From Gammaproteobacteria bacterium (lineage in GTDB: Bacteria; Pseudomonadota; Gammaproteobacteria; Enterobacterales; Alteromonadaceae), in NCBI GenBank assembly GCA_018222405.1, contig JAAFAI010000020.1:28589-92588 (forward strand): a DNA stretch of 64,000 nucleotides, written 5' to 3'. The notes under the pieces were generated by a model. It had not been told where the DNA came from and ran no database searches. It was given only the letters and a program-made list of their open reading frames with translations. The translations under genes and the position numbers were made by a program. Below, piece after piece: positions 1 to 9,246 of this stretch. Each line of letters opens with the position of its first letter. The stretch's first letter is position 1.

Positions 1-1312
1 TAGCAGGCGTAGCAACGCGTTTGGCACCGCGGATAACGTTTTCTACCCCGGGCCCTCGTTGTTCTATTTCGGTGTAGGCACTTTCTCCTATTACGATGGC
101 ATCATCCACCACAATACCCAGTACCATGATAAAGGCGAACAACGACAGGATATTTACACTTACGCCAAACACTGGCATTAGCATAACGGCGCCTAAGAAA
201 CACAGCGGCAGCCCCACCATAACCCAGAAAGCCAGGCGGAAGCGCAGGAAGATTGTCAGCATCAGAGCAACCAGTAGCGAGCCCTGAAACAGGTTGTTGA
301 GCATCATGTTCAGGCGGGCATTTAAGTAGTAGGTCATGTCGACCAGTTCTTTAAGCTCTAACCCCGCAGGCAGTTCCTCATTCTTGAATGCCATAAAGTT
401 TTTAACCGTTTCGGCAATCGGCACAATGCTTTGCGATTTAGTTGCGTTTACTGCAATCAATACCGCATTTTGCCCGGTATAGCGGAAGTAGCGCTCGCCC
501 TCGGTAAAGCCATCTTTAATGTCGGCGATATCAGAAAGCACGACCTTAGCGCCATCCGGACCAATCTTGACCGGGATGCTGGCAAACTCTTCGCCATCAT
601 AAAACTGACTTTCAATACGCACTGAGACCAGGCCTGCGTCAGTACGTAACTGACCGGCTGAAATGTTGGCAGAGTATTGATTAATGGCATTGGTAACGTC
701 TGAAATTGTCAGATTGTACATGCGCAGCAGTTCGGGCTTAATCTCGATGGCAATTTCATCGGTTGGCACCCGGGCATTGGCCAGGGAAACATTACTTAAC
801 TGGAGTAAGTCATCCTCAATTTCCTTGGCGATAGGCTTTAATTCCTCAAGAGGAATATCACCCACCAGAGCCATTTCGTAGACCTGCTGCTGAAACTCAG
901 CCTGAGAAATGGTGACCGGCTCCATATCGGCCGGAAAGGTGGCAATACTGTCGACGCGCAGCTTTACCTTATCGAGCACATCGGTCAGTTCCTCGTCTTT
1001 ATCGATTTCCAGTGACACCCGGCCGCTGTTTCTGAAAGCGCGGGATACTGTGCGTTTAATTTCGCTAACGTCTTTCAGGCTTTCTTCTATCTTGATCAGG
1101 ATACTTTCTTCAATTTCCTGGGGGGACGCACCGCGGTATTGCGCCGAAATATTAATGTAGTTTCTCTCAATATTCGGAAACATCTGACGCTGTATGGTTT
1201 TGTAACCAAAGGCACCCATGATAAGGATGAAGATCATCAGCAGGTTAGCGGCAACCGAATTACGGGCAAACCACGAAATAAGCCCGGCTTGAGGGTTTAA
1301 TGGATCTGACAT
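1..1312 (-). CDS. RND-family efflux transporter, N-terminal part (cut by window edge)
   Basis: This is the first 437 codons of an inner-membrane RND transporter; the gene continues beyond base 1. The start is the ATG at 1312. The N-terminus (MSDPLNPQAGLISWFARNSV, then a hydrophobic segment with NLLMIFILIMG) is typical of AcrB/MMPL-type pumps. The next ~300 residues form the periplasmic porter region, with the familiar GASPQEIEESI stretch near residue 60. At the cut end come TM2-TM4, with LGIVVDDAIVIGES, the start of the proton-relay region of TM4 that carries the conserved Asp pair. The gene lies 18 bases downstream of the membrane fusion protein gene on the same strand, so the two form one operon. 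Substrate cannot be deduced. Family assignment is firm; the particular pump is unknown. Confidence 0.93.
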   Translation of the reverse strand, partial: MSDPLNPQAGLISWFARNSVAANLLMIFILIMGAFGYKTIQRQMFPNIERNYINISAQYRGASPQEIEESILIKIEESLKDVSEIKRTVSRAFRNSGRVSLEIDKDEELTDVLDKVKLRVDSIATFPADMEPVTISQAEFQQQVYEMALVGDIPLEELKPIAKEIEDDLLQLSNVSLANARVPTDEIAIEIKPELLRMYNLTISDVTNAINQYSANISAGQLRTDAGLVSVRIESQFYDGEEFASIPVKIGPDGAKVVLSDIADIKDGFTEGERYFRYTGQNAVLIAVNATKSQSIVPIAETVKNFMAFKNEELPAGLELKELVDMTYYLNARLNMMLNNLFQGSLLVALMLTIFLRFRLAFWVMVGLPLCFLGAVMLMPVFGVSVNILSLFAFIMVLGIVVDDAIVIGESAYTEIEQRGPGVENVIRGAKRVATPA

Positions 1313-1330
1313 TACGCTGGTTTCCGTTGA

Positions 1331-2485
1331 TTAAGGTTGTTTTGCGACGAGTTTATCGGCACCTTCAATGACCTTTACGGCCATTCCGTTTTGCGGATAC
1401 TCAGGCAGTGTCATAACAATGCGATCATCAGCGGCTATGTCCACCCGAATTAAAAACTCACTGCCAACTTCACGCACTACCTCAACCTGTTTTGCTACCA
1501 GTTTGTCGGCATCATCCAGAATCCAAAGTTGACGTCGGGTAATCAGTTCCTGCGGAATACGGTAAACGTTATCAATGGTTTTACCGGTAAACGAAACTTT
1601 GGTGTAAGCACCAAAGCGCAGCACCGGCTGTTGCGTAGTTAAACCGTAAGGGTCGTTAATTCTGGCCACAAGGTGGGTCATACGGGTCGCACTATCGTAA
1701 ATACCTGAATCACGAACAATGGTGGCAGTGCGTTTAATTTCGTCGCTTGTACCGTTAAGCAAAGACACGGTTGCTTTAGTGCCGTTGAGCTCTTCCGGCA
1801 GGAAAGCCTGGTCGAACCGGGCCAGAGGAAAAGTGACTTCGCCCACTTCCACATTGTACAACGTGGCGGCGGAGGTTCCCACGGTCAGAAAATCCCCTTT
1901 ACCAATAGAACGACTAACAATCAAGGCATCGTAGGGGGCAACCACCTCAGTGTTGGCGAGGTCGCGCCTGGCAATTTTCATCTGTGCCTGAGCCGCCTTC
2001 ACCGCTGCTTCAGCAGATAAAATCTGTGGCTTGCGGAGATATAAATCGGTTATTCTTGAATCGGGTAAGGAGGCCGCTTCTCGCTCGGCAACATTGGCCA
2101 GGGCTTTTTCTTCTATCAGGGCAGCCTGAGCGTTAGCCAGTGCAGACTCCGCTTGCAGCAGGGCGGCAGTGTAAGAATCTTTTTCGATCGAGAACAGCGT
2201 TTCGCCGCGCTTTACAATGCCGCCGGCAACGAATTTCGGGTTCCACTCGACCACTTCCCCGCTCACCTGAGCCGCAAGGCGGGTGCTTTCTAAAGGCGCA
2301 AGTTCACCGAAAGCTTCAATATTGATGGCAAATGACTCGGGCTTTAACTGAGTAACCTGCACGGTAGGACGGGTGTCAACCGACTCATTTTCTTCTGCGG
2401 TGTCACCCAATGCGGTAACGGTTTTCATTGCTCCAATCCCCAGAACAATGATGGCTATTGGTAAGATTACTCTTATCAACTTCAT
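1331..2485 (-). CDS. RND efflux periplasmic membrane fusion protein (HlyD/AcrA family)
   Basis: This 384-residue adaptor should link the RND pump encoded just downstream to an outer-membrane channel. Residues 1-25 form a signal anchor (MKLIRVILPIAIIVLGIGAM). A lipoyl/barrel-sandwich half-motif (GELAPLESTRLAAQVSGEV) follows near residues 55-75. Residues ~110-180 are an Ala/Glu/Gln-rich alpha-hairpin, and the second lipoyl half (VVAPYDALIVSRSIGKGDFL) comes near 187-205. Beta-barrel and membrane-proximal domains follow. There is no lipobox Cys, so it is probably anchored by the N-terminal helix. The ATG at 2485 is preceded by an AAGGAAG-like site. No outer-membrane partner gene is visible in the window. 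Confidence 0.92.
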   Translation of the reverse strand: MKLIRVILPIAIIVLGIGAMKTVTALGDTAEENESVDTRPTVQVTQLKPESFAINIEAFGELAPLESTRLAAQVSGEVVEWNPKFVAGGIVKRGETLFSIEKDSYTAALLQAESALANAQAALIEEKALANVAEREAASLPDSRITDLYLRKPQILSAEAAVKAAQAQMKIARRDLANTEVVAPYDALIVSRSIGKGDFLTVGTSAATLYNVEVGEVTFPLARFDQAFLPEELNGTKATVSLLNGTSDEIKRTATIVRDSGIYDSATRMTHLVARINDPYGLTTQQPVLRFGAYTKVSFTGKTIDNVYRIPQELITRRQLWILDDADKLVAKQVEVVREVGSEFLIRVDIAADDRIVMTLPEYPQNGMAVKVIEGADKLVAKQP

Positions 2486-2610
2486 ATTTAGTACTTCCTT
2501 TGACCCTGGATACGCTTTTGTTCGGTGTATAGTATGAGAGATGTTAGCTATCGGATCGCTTTATAATTGTAACCAACTATTAAAAAGTAATGCTGCGAAA
2601 GCCTATCTTT

Positions 2611-3738
2611 TTATGATGTTAATGATGACGCACTTAAGACCTTATTGCGACCCTTTTCTTTGGCCCGGTAAAGTGCTTTGTCTGCCAATGAAAGGGCATT
2701 GTTCAGACTATTTTCCAGGTGAATTTGCGCCACACCAAAGCTGGCGGTGATTGTCAGCGAGGTATTGTTGATTTGTACCGGCGTTGATTGTAGTGTTTCG
2801 CGGATTTTCTCGGCCAGCACCACGCCATTGCTCTCATTCGTGGTAGGTAGGACAAACAGAAATTCTTCGCCACCCCAGCGCGCCACGCCATCTTGCTCCC
2901 TGATGGCTTCCTTAAAAAGACCTGCAACGTGCTTCAGGGCGATGTCCCCACCATCATGGCCGAAGTTATCATTGACCTGTTTGAAGCGGTCTATATCACA
3001 CAGGACCAGCGTTAAATCCTCCTGCTGACGCCTGGCGCGATTAATTTCGTGATCAATAAATTTTTGAATCCCGCGTCGGTTGGGCAGGTTGGTAAGGGCG
3101 TCATATAACGCTTGTCGTTCAAACTTTTCACTGATATCACGAATAATAATAAAACTGGTCTGCCGGCTGTGTTCGTAAAAAGCCGATAAAAACGTCACTG
3201 TCGCGAAGGAGAGTAATAAGCGTACCTTAAATTCGTAAGGATAGCTGGCAAGCAGCAGTATATCACCGGGTGTGAACAGGATTATTGCGCACAGAGTAAT
3301 AAATATGCCGATGGTCAGGACACCATAAAAAACCCCGGCAAAAAACATGGCGACCGGCGGCAGTACAAATATCCACAACGGTCCGGTGTTAGCTACACCG
3401 CCAAAAATGACAAGGTAAAGCATTAGCAGCAGTAGGCTGAAAACCAATAATACCGGGGTTATGACATGACTGTTTTTCAATCTGCTATGCAATAAAATGG
3501 CTTTGCATAATCCAAACATTGCGGATGACGTCAACAACACTATGCCAAGAATGGTCTGGCCGGCAAATAGCGCTCTGATCCCCAGTATCAGTGTGATGGA
3601 CATACCCACAATGGCAAACAAATTTATGACAACAATTTTGCGATTGGTGTCTTCGTCGTGACTTCTACGACAGCCACTGGTAACCAGACTATTGAAAAGC
3701 CGTTTTAAAAAACTGAGTAAATTATCTGCCTGCTTCAA
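2611..3738 (-). CDS. membrane diguanylate cyclase (GGDEF domain)
   Basis: This protein should make cyclic di-GMP from two GTP at the inner membrane. About six hydrophobic segments lie between residues ~35 and 200. They are followed by a GGDEF domain (~215-370) with the active-site loop RWGGEEF and upstream DALTNLPNRRG and CDIDRFKQVND motifs, the usual substrate and metal sites. The A-site looks intact, so it is probably catalytic. The only start giving full length is a TTG at 3738, which lies inside the 3' end of pqiC (17-base overlap) and has a poorly spaced ribosome site. The start is therefore uncertain, although the overlap suggests translational coupling to pqiABC. No EAL domain is present. 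Confidence 0.87.
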   Translation of the reverse strand: MKQADNLLSFLKRLFNSLVTSGCRRSHDEDTNRKIVVINLFAIVGMSITLILGIRALFAGQTILGIVLLTSSAMFGLCKAILLHSRLKNSHVITPVLLVFSLLLLMLYLVIFGGVANTGPLWIFVLPPVAMFFAGVFYGVLTIGIFITLCAIILFTPGDILLLASYPYEFKVRLLLSFATVTFLSAFYEHSRQTSFIIIRDISEKFERQALYDALTNLPNRRGIQKFIDHEINRARRQQEDLTLVLCDIDRFKQVNDNFGHDGGDIALKHVAGLFKEAIREQDGVARWGGEEFLFVLPTTNESNGVVLAEKIRETLQSTPVQINNTSLTITASFGVAQIHLENSLNNALSLADKALYRAKEKGRNKVLSASSLTS

Positions 3739-4303
3739 CTCTTGTCACAACATCGTTGGTTAATTCTTCAATCAGCTTTCGCATTTGCGATACTGAATAG
3801 GCAAAACCATCCTTGTTGAGCGGCAACAGATAGTTAAACTGAATTATCTGCGTTGCCATTCCGTCTTTTTCCAGCCGGAATTTTCCTTTTAAAACCAGCC
3901 TGCCATCGTAGGTGGGAATAAAATCGTCCAACTGGATGTCTAAAATGTACTCTGGTTGGGCAGGATTTGTCCACTTACTTTGCATTCGAAGTCGCATTTT
4001 ATGGTCTGCAGACAAGGATTCACTCAATGCCATCTTAAAATCGCGATCAAAAGGTTCCGCCCACACGTGTTTGGGAGCGAAATGTATTTCGCTGTCACTT
4101 AGCTGCAAACTCAGGTTGCGCTGTTTCAGGTAGTCCGGTGCGCTTAGTGTGCGTAAAAAAATTGTCGGCTGGTTGGTGATATCGATGCTCGATTCCGCCG
4201 CCACTAACGTTGGCTCGTGCAGCATGTAGTAATTTAAACCGATAGGCTTGCTGCTACAGCCAGCTAACCATAGCACTGTAAAGCCCGCTATCCACTTCTT
4301 CAT
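3722..4303 (-). CDS. pqiC: PqiC-like outer-membrane lipoprotein
   Basis: This 193-residue lipoprotein is the third part of the Pqi lipid-transport system and should sit in the outer membrane, where it receives the PqiB tube. The N-terminus MKKWIAGFTVLWLAGC has a lipobox (LAGC) with Cys16, a lipidation site. The rest matches the ABC-type transport auxiliary lipoprotein family (YmbA-like) in length and in the motif YLKQRNLSLQLSDSEIHFAPKHVW split over residues ~60-80. I chose ATG 4303 over an in-frame GTG at 4312 because AGGAG lies 8 bases before it. The gene start is just past the pqiB stop (4309), so coupling is likely. Confidence 0.88.
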   Translation of the reverse strand: MKKWIAGFTVLWLAGCSSKPIGLNYYMLHEPTLVAAESSIDITNQPTIFLRTLSAPDYLKQRNLSLQLSDSEIHFAPKHVWAEPFDRDFKMALSESLSADHKMRLRMQSKWTNPAQPEYILDIQLDDFIPTYDGRLVLKGKFRLEKDGMATQIIQFNYLLPLNKDGFAYSVSQMRKLIEELTNDVVTRVEAGR

Positions 4304-4308
4304 TGGTT

Positions 4309-5943
4309 TCACTCCTGCGCCTTGGGTTGAATATCAATCTCGGCATTATCTGAGAAAATCAGGCCATTCGGGGTTTTATTCAGTTGCATCAGCAGCGGTT
4401 GAATGGCCCTGAGCGTTTCCTGTAATGAGTCTACGGTGTTGGCGATCTCCGCTTTACTTAGCCCTCCCTCTGAGTAGTGCTGCAGGAGTCCCTCAAAGGC
4501 TTTTAAACTATGCTGGATCTGATCATTCAGTGCTTCTGTGTCGAGCGCCGCGATGGATTCGTCGAAATTGTCACTGGTCTCATTTACCGACTCGGCAGCA
4601 GCGTTGAGGGTTTCTATTACAGTGGTAATATCTGCAATCAGTGTTTCCAGCGGTAACGCATTGATTTTATCTAAAATGGCGTCGGCTTTTTGAGTGAGCT
4701 GAGTAAACTCACTGGAGACTGTGGGAATAACGTCTAGGTCATTTACTGATAACATTGAGGCGCTTCCCGGCTGGTCTACGTGTTGCAGGTCGACAAATAA
4801 GCCACCGGTTATAAAGTTACCCATGCGCAGCGTGGCTCTGAGATCTTTACGGATCCAGCGGCCCAGCCGGTCGCGTAAAAAGGCCAGCCCTTCTTCGCTG
4901 TCTTCCAGACGCGCTTTACCCGGATAAATATTAATTAACACCGGAATGGGATACTCATCGTCCAGTAAGCTGCCTATGTCCATGTTATTGGAGTTAATCG
5001 CGGCGACTTTACCGATTTGCAGGCCACGGTATTCCACCGGCGCACCCACAGTAAGCCCGCGCACGCTTTCGTCGATTAGCAGTACATACTGAGCAGCATA
5101 GCGAAAGCGCTCATCTGCAGCGGCGTTATAGTCACCATAAATCACAAATTTCGCGTTATCATCGATAGGTTGGCCTTTAGTATCGCCTTGCGGATTACCA
5201 AAAGTCACGCCGTTAGCCAATAAGGTTTCCAGGCTGCCGGTTTGAATGGTGAGGCCGTTAGAGGCCAGCTGCAATTTTACGCCGCTAACGTTCCAGAATC
5301 GTGTATTTTCATCGATTAGCTTGTGATAGGGGGCGTGAATAAATGCCCGGTAGGTAATACGGCCCTGCTCAACATCGAAGTGGACTTCCTCGAACTCGCC
5401 AACCTTAAAGCCTTTGTAAATGATGGTATCGCCGGGCTTATAAGTTAAATCGTCGGTATCGCTGCGTAACTCTACGTGTAAACCAGGCGTGCCCGGTGGG
5501 GTAACCGGCGGGCGTTCCAGCGCGGTAAAATGATCCTGTTCAGTTTGCCCTGCTTCGGCGGTCATCGCGATAAAGCTGCCGGAAAGTAAGGTGTTGAGAC
5601 CAGACACTTCAGAAAAAGACACCCGAGGTGCTACTACCCAGAAACGGGTATTTTCATTGAGCAGCCGAGCTGCGCTTTTTTCCAGCCGCGCAGTAACAGT
5701 TACCCCATCAAGCTCGGGCTTGAGCTCGATTTTCTTTACCTGGCCAACGTCCAGATCGCGGATTTTAATCGGTGTTTTGTTGACCTCGATACCACTGGCG
5801 GAACTCATGTCGATGGTGATCAGTGGCCCCTGATTTTGCCACTGGTAATACACCATCCAGGCGCCAATCAATAACGCAATAATCGGAATTACCCAGACTT
5901 TGGATATTCGCGTTGTGGGTTTTACTGCTGCATCATCGGTCAT
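4309..5943 (-). CDS. pqiB: PqiB, MCE-domain periplasmic tunnel protein
   Basis: This is a 544-residue MCE-family protein that in E. coli forms a hexameric tube spanning the periplasm for lipid movement between membranes. A single N-terminal TM helix (residues ~15-35: VWVIPIIALLIGAWMVYYQW) is followed by three MCE domains, starting near residues 38, 155 and 285. They are recognisable by repeated G-hydrophobic patterns such as PIKIRDLDVGQVKKIEL, YKGFKVGEFEEVHF and VEYRGLQIGKVAAI. A C-terminal helical region (~430-530) forms the needle. Its start overlaps the pqiA stop as ATGA. Length matches PqiB (about 546) rather than the seven-domain YebT/LetB. Confidence 0.93.
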   Translation of the reverse strand: MTDDAAVKPTTRISKVWVIPIIALLIGAWMVYYQWQNQGPLITIDMSSASGIEVNKTPIKIRDLDVGQVKKIELKPELDGVTVTARLEKSAARLLNENTRFWVVAPRVSFSEVSGLNTLLSGSFIAMTAEAGQTEQDHFTALERPPVTPPGTPGLHVELRSDTDDLTYKPGDTIIYKGFKVGEFEEVHFDVEQGRITYRAFIHAPYHKLIDENTRFWNVSGVKLQLASNGLTIQTGSLETLLANGVTFGNPQGDTKGQPIDDNAKFVIYGDYNAAADERFRYAAQYVLLIDESVRGLTVGAPVEYRGLQIGKVAAINSNNMDIGSLLDDEYPIPVLINIYPGKARLEDSEEGLAFLRDRLGRWIRKDLRATLRMGNFITGGLFVDLQHVDQPGSASMLSVNDLDVIPTVSSEFTQLTQKADAILDKINALPLETLIADITTVIETLNAAAESVNETSDNFDESIAALDTEALNDQIQHSLKAFEGLLQHYSEGGLSKAEIANTVDSLQETLRAIQPLLMQLNKTPNGLIFSDNAEIDIQPKAQE

Positions 5944-7085
5944 AAATCTGAGTCTTTCCTTTGCTGCCAGATTAAGCGGGAATCAAATGTCATCGCGGCC
6001 AGCATAGTAATAAAAACCAGTGCACAAAATGCCAGCGCTGCAGGGCCTGGGTGAATCGCCAGGGTACTGCCAAGCTGGATAAGTGCAACAAGTATAGCCA
6101 CCACGAATACGTCTATCATCGACCAGCGGCCAATAAATTCGATAAACCGGTAGTAGCGGATTTGCCTGCCGGGATTCGTCAGTTCTTTAAATTGTACGGC
6201 GTAAGTTAATCTGGCGAGTACTACCAGCTTGGCCACCGGAATAACGATACTGGCGATAAATATTACCATGGCGACCGGGTAAGACCCGGACTCCCATAAC
6301 GATATCACGCCGCCCATAATGGTATTAGGCTCTGAACTGCCGAACAGCTCTGTACTCATAATGGGCAGTGCATTAGCTGGAATATACAGGATTAACGCCG
6401 TAAACAGCAATGCCCAGGTACGCTGAATACTCAGGCTCGCCACATGCGGTGTAAGGGGCGTCACTTGTGGTAATTCGCCATTGTGCAGCCACAGCTTGAG
6501 GCGGGTATCGTCAAAATAAAACAGCGCTGCACTCATACAAACGCTGAACAGCACAAAGGCATAAAAGGATAAGCCGATGGCGATATCAGCTAATGAGGTA
6601 ATTTTTATCAGACTTACCAGTGTACCGAGCAGGAAAATTTCCGCCATACTCCAGGGCATCAGCCATTCTACCCAGCGCAGCAGGATTTTCATCCAGGGAC
6701 TCGGTGTGGTCAGTAAACGGCAACTGAGCAGTATGATTAACCCCATTAGTACCAGCCCGGGTAACACCAGGGTAGCCATGCCGGTGATCACCGCCAGAGT
6801 GACATAATCCTGCTCCACCAGCACGTTCAGACCGCCTGGTAAATCGATACTGTTTTGCTGACCATTGGCTCTGAAGGAGAGGAAGTTAAAAGGTAACGAC
6901 AGCACTAAAAAAATCATCGCTGAGAGCGACAAGGCCAGCGACGCGGGCATATCATTGCGGTGGTAAATACTCAGTGTATAGCCGCAGCGCGGGCATACAG
7001 CACGCTGCTTATTCTGCAAAGCCGGTACGTTGACATTGGCTTCGCACTGAGGGCAGGTGATATTACATAGAGGTGGTGCTGACAT
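5940..7085 (-). CDS. pqiA: PqiA, paraquat-inducible inner-membrane protein
   Basis: This is the integral membrane component of the PqiABC system, 381 residues from ATG 7085. It begins with a zinc-ribbon pair, CPQC and CPRCG about 25 residues apart, a hallmark of PqiA. Eight hydrophobic segments in two related halves follow; FLVLSLPFNFLSFRANG opens the first half and LYIPANALPIMSTELFG opens the second. A TTG at 7100 would add five residues. Neither start has a clear ribosome-binding site, so I kept the ATG. pqiA is the first gene of a pqiABC-diguanylate cyclase operon. No SoxS-type site could be recognised by eye. Confidence 0.92.
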   Translation of the reverse strand: MSAPPLCNITCPQCEANVNVPALQNKQRAVCPRCGYTLSIYHRNDMPASLALSLSAMIFLVLSLPFNFLSFRANGQQNSIDLPGGLNVLVEQDYVTLAVITGMATLVLPGLVLMGLIILLSCRLLTTPSPWMKILLRWVEWLMPWSMAEIFLLGTLVSLIKITSLADIAIGLSFYAFVLFSVCMSAALFYFDDTRLKLWLHNGELPQVTPLTPHVASLSIQRTWALLFTALILYIPANALPIMSTELFGSSEPNTIMGGVISLWESGSYPVAMVIFIASIVIPVAKLVVLARLTYAVQFKELTNPGRQIRYYRFIEFIGRWSMIDVFVVAILVALIQLGSTLAIHPGPAALAFCALVFITMLAAMTFDSRLIWQQRKDSDL

Positions 7086-7144
7086 TACTGGCGTCGACAA
7101 GCTTTTTAGTTAGCTTAACCTAAACACTGGCGACTTAAAATAGA

Positions 7145-7167
7145 ACGGGGCGCTTAAAGCGCCCCGT
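7145..7167 (-). terminator. GC-rich hairpin, probable asnS terminator
   Basis: A near-perfect inverted repeat (ACGGGGCGCT / AGCGCCCCGT, 3-base loop) lies 33 bases after the asnS stop on the minus strand. It is followed by TCTATTTTAAG, a weak U-tract. It sits between asnS and pqiA and could separate the two transcripts. Confidence 0.7.
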
Positions 7168-7199
7168 GAGTATTCAAATAACCGGTAGGAACCAGTCAC

Positions 7200-8597
7200 T
7201 TAGTAGCTGGCGTTCCCAGGAGTACGTGGGAACGGAATCACGTCGCGCACGTTTTGCATGCCCGTCACATAGGCTACCAGGCGTTCAAAACCTAAGCCAA
7301 AACCCGAGTGGGGTACGGTACCGTAGCGACGTAGATCGCGATACCAGCCGTAGTCTTCCTTACTCAGGCCCATTTCTTCCAGGCGGTTATCGAACACATC
7401 AAGGCGTTCTTCACGCTGTGAACCACCAATGATTTCACCAATACCCGGGGCCAGGACGTCCATCGCCGCCACGGTTTTACCGTCGTCATTTAAGCGCATG
7501 TAAAAGGCTTTAATGTCTTTCGGGTAGTTTTGCATGATAATTGGCGCGCCAACATGCTCTTCGGCCAGATAGCGCTCGTGTTCACTGGATAGGTCAATAC
7601 CCCAGCTCACCGGAAACTCGAAATCTTTGCCACAGTTCTCTAAAATGGTAATCGCATCGGTATAATCCATGCGTACGAAGTCGCTGCTGATGAGTTTTTC
7701 CAGACGGGTGATAGCATCTTTATTAATACGCTGGGCAAAAAATGCCATATCATCGGCACGTTCTTCCAGAACCGCTTTGCATACATATTTCAGCATGTCT
7801 TCCGATAACTGGGCGATATCGTTCAGGTCGGCAAAGGCCACTTCCGGTTCGATCATCCAGAACTCAGCCAGGTGACGGGACGTGTTGCTGTTCTCTGCCC
7901 TGAACGTTGGTCCGAAGGTATAAATTTTAGACATGGCACAGGCGTAGGTTTCACCATTTAACTGACCGGATACGGTCAGGTAAGCCTCGCGACCGAAAAA
8001 GTCTTCGCTGTAGTCCACATCGCCTTTATCGGTTTTTGGGATGTTCATCATATCCAGCGTTGAAACGCGGAATAATTCGCCGGCACCTTCGGTATCGCTG
8101 GCTGTAATAATTGGCGTGCTGATCCAGAAATAGCCCTGTTCATGGAAAAAGCGGTGAATCGCCTGTGACAAACAGTTACGAATACGCGTGACTGCACCTA
8201 TAACGTTGGTACGGGCGCGTAAGTGGGCGTGTTCGCGCAGATATTCGATGGAATGGCGCTTAGCAGCCATAGGATAAGTGTCAGGGTTCTCAACCCAGCC
8301 AACAATTTCCACATCGGTGGCGTCCAGTTCCAGTGCCTGGCCTTTGCCTTCTGACGCTTTTACATTCGCGGTAACCACCAGTGAACAGCCTGCCGTTAAA
8401 CGTTGAATATCGGCATAATTGGGTAAGGTATTGAGCGCAATGACCTGTACTGGGTCGAAACAACTGCCATCATGCAAAGCAATAAATGAAAGGCCTGCTT
8501 TTGAATCGCGACGGGTACGCACCCAGCCTTTTACCGTTACCGATTCGCCAACCGCGTACTTACCAGCCAGTACGTCAACTACGGGGGCGTGTGTCAT
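7200..8597 (-). CDS. asnS: asparagine-tRNA ligase
   Basis: This cytoplasmic class II aminoacyl-tRNA synthetase charges tRNA-Asn with asparagine. At 465 residues it is the same size as E. coli AsnS. The N-terminal OB-fold anticodon-binding domain (~15-105) includes [16 protein letters not shown]. The catalytic core follows, with motif 2 ([19 protein letters not shown]) and motif 3 ([15 protein letters not shown]) near the C-terminus, ending in [14 protein letters not shown] chose ATG 8597 ([10 protein letters not shown]), which has GGAG eight bases upstream; an in-frame TTG at 8612 would start inside that ribosome-binding site. It is transcribed alone. Confidence 0.98.
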   Translation of the reverse strand: MTHAPVVDVLAGKYAVGESVTVKGWVRTRRDSKAGLSFIALHDGSCFDPVQVIALNTLPNYADIQRLTAGCSLVVTANVKASEGKGQALELDATDVEIVGWVENPDTYPMAAKRHSIEYLREHAHLRARTNVIGAVTRIRNCLSQAIHRFFHEQGYFWISTPIITASDTEGAGELFRVSTLDMMNIPKTDKGDVDYSEDFFGREAYLTVSGQLNGETYACAMSKIYTFGPTFRAENSNTSRHLAEFWMIEPEVAFADLNDIAQLSEDMLKYVCKAVLEERADDMAFFAQRINKDAITRLEKLISSDFVRMDYTDAITILENCGKDFEFPVSWGIDLSSEHERYLAEEHVGAPIIMQNYPKDIKAFYMRLNDDGKTVAAMDVLAPGIGEIIGGSQREERLDVFDNRLEEMGLSKEDYGWYRDLRRYGTVPHSGFGLGFERLVAYVTGMQNVRDVIPFPRTPGNASY

Positions 8598-8838
8598 GGT
8601 TACTTTCTCCAATCAAAGTGTGTTTTTATTTAATCGCAAATCATCGCATAGGCTAAGCGCGATTGCATCCAGATTCATTAAACAAAATGGCGTGTTGGCC
8701 GATATTAAGTACAAGAGCGGTAAAAATGCCGTTTTTCATCCGTTGCCTGCTTGAATAATAAGCAGTGTGGTAGTCTCTTTAGCCAAACAGGCGCTAGTAT
8801 ACTCAATCGCTTTGAGGATACTAGCGATACAGATGTAA

Positions 8839-9228
8839 ATGACAACGAAACAAGTGCAAAAATTTGGTCAGGAACGCAGGAAGAAAGCCCGCGAGCAGGA
8901 TACTTATTACAAGGTGGTTGTTACCTTAAATTCTCTCGCCTGGTTATCGCTGCTTATTTGCTTAATTTTATTTCATTTCGCCCGTCCGGAAATGGTCTCC
9001 GGTGTGCAACAGTTCTGGGGAATTGAAGGCCGCACCAGCTGGTCTGCTGAATATATTGATGCGCTGGTAATGTTACTGCAGGCTTGTCTGGTGACAAGCT
9101 TAGTCACCATGTTTCTGCGTTCCCGTCGCAATCGCCGTAAAAGCGACCGTTATGGTGTTAATTTATTTATTCTGGCCGGGATCAGTTCACTGAGCCTGGT
9201 TACCCTGAATGCTGCAGCGCTGTCATAA
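8839..9228 (+). CDS. small membrane protein of unknown function
   Basis: I do not recognise this 129-residue protein. The N-terminal ~20 residues are basic and polar (MTTKQVQKFGQERRKKAREQ). Three hydrophobic stretches follow, near residues 27-47, 73-93 and 107-127, with a basic cluster RSRRNRRKSDR between the last two. It is probably an inner-membrane protein with a cytoplasmic N-terminus. It is divergent from asnS (241-base gap) and convergent with the antiporter gene (18-base gap). Codon use resembles its neighbours, so it is likely a real gene. Confidence 0.7.
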   Translation: MTTKQVQKFGQERRKKAREQDTYYKVVVTLNSLAWLSLLICLILFHFARPEMVSGVQQFWGIEGRTSWSAEYIDALVMLLQACLVTSLVTMFLRSRRNRRKSDRYGVNLFILAGISSLSLVTLNAAALS

Positions 9229-9246
9229 GCCAGCGCTGCCCGCAAT

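Noticed and set aside
8751..9026. 91-residue ORF on the plus strand overlapping the small membrane protein
   Set aside because: It is in another frame of the 129-residue gene, with no family features.
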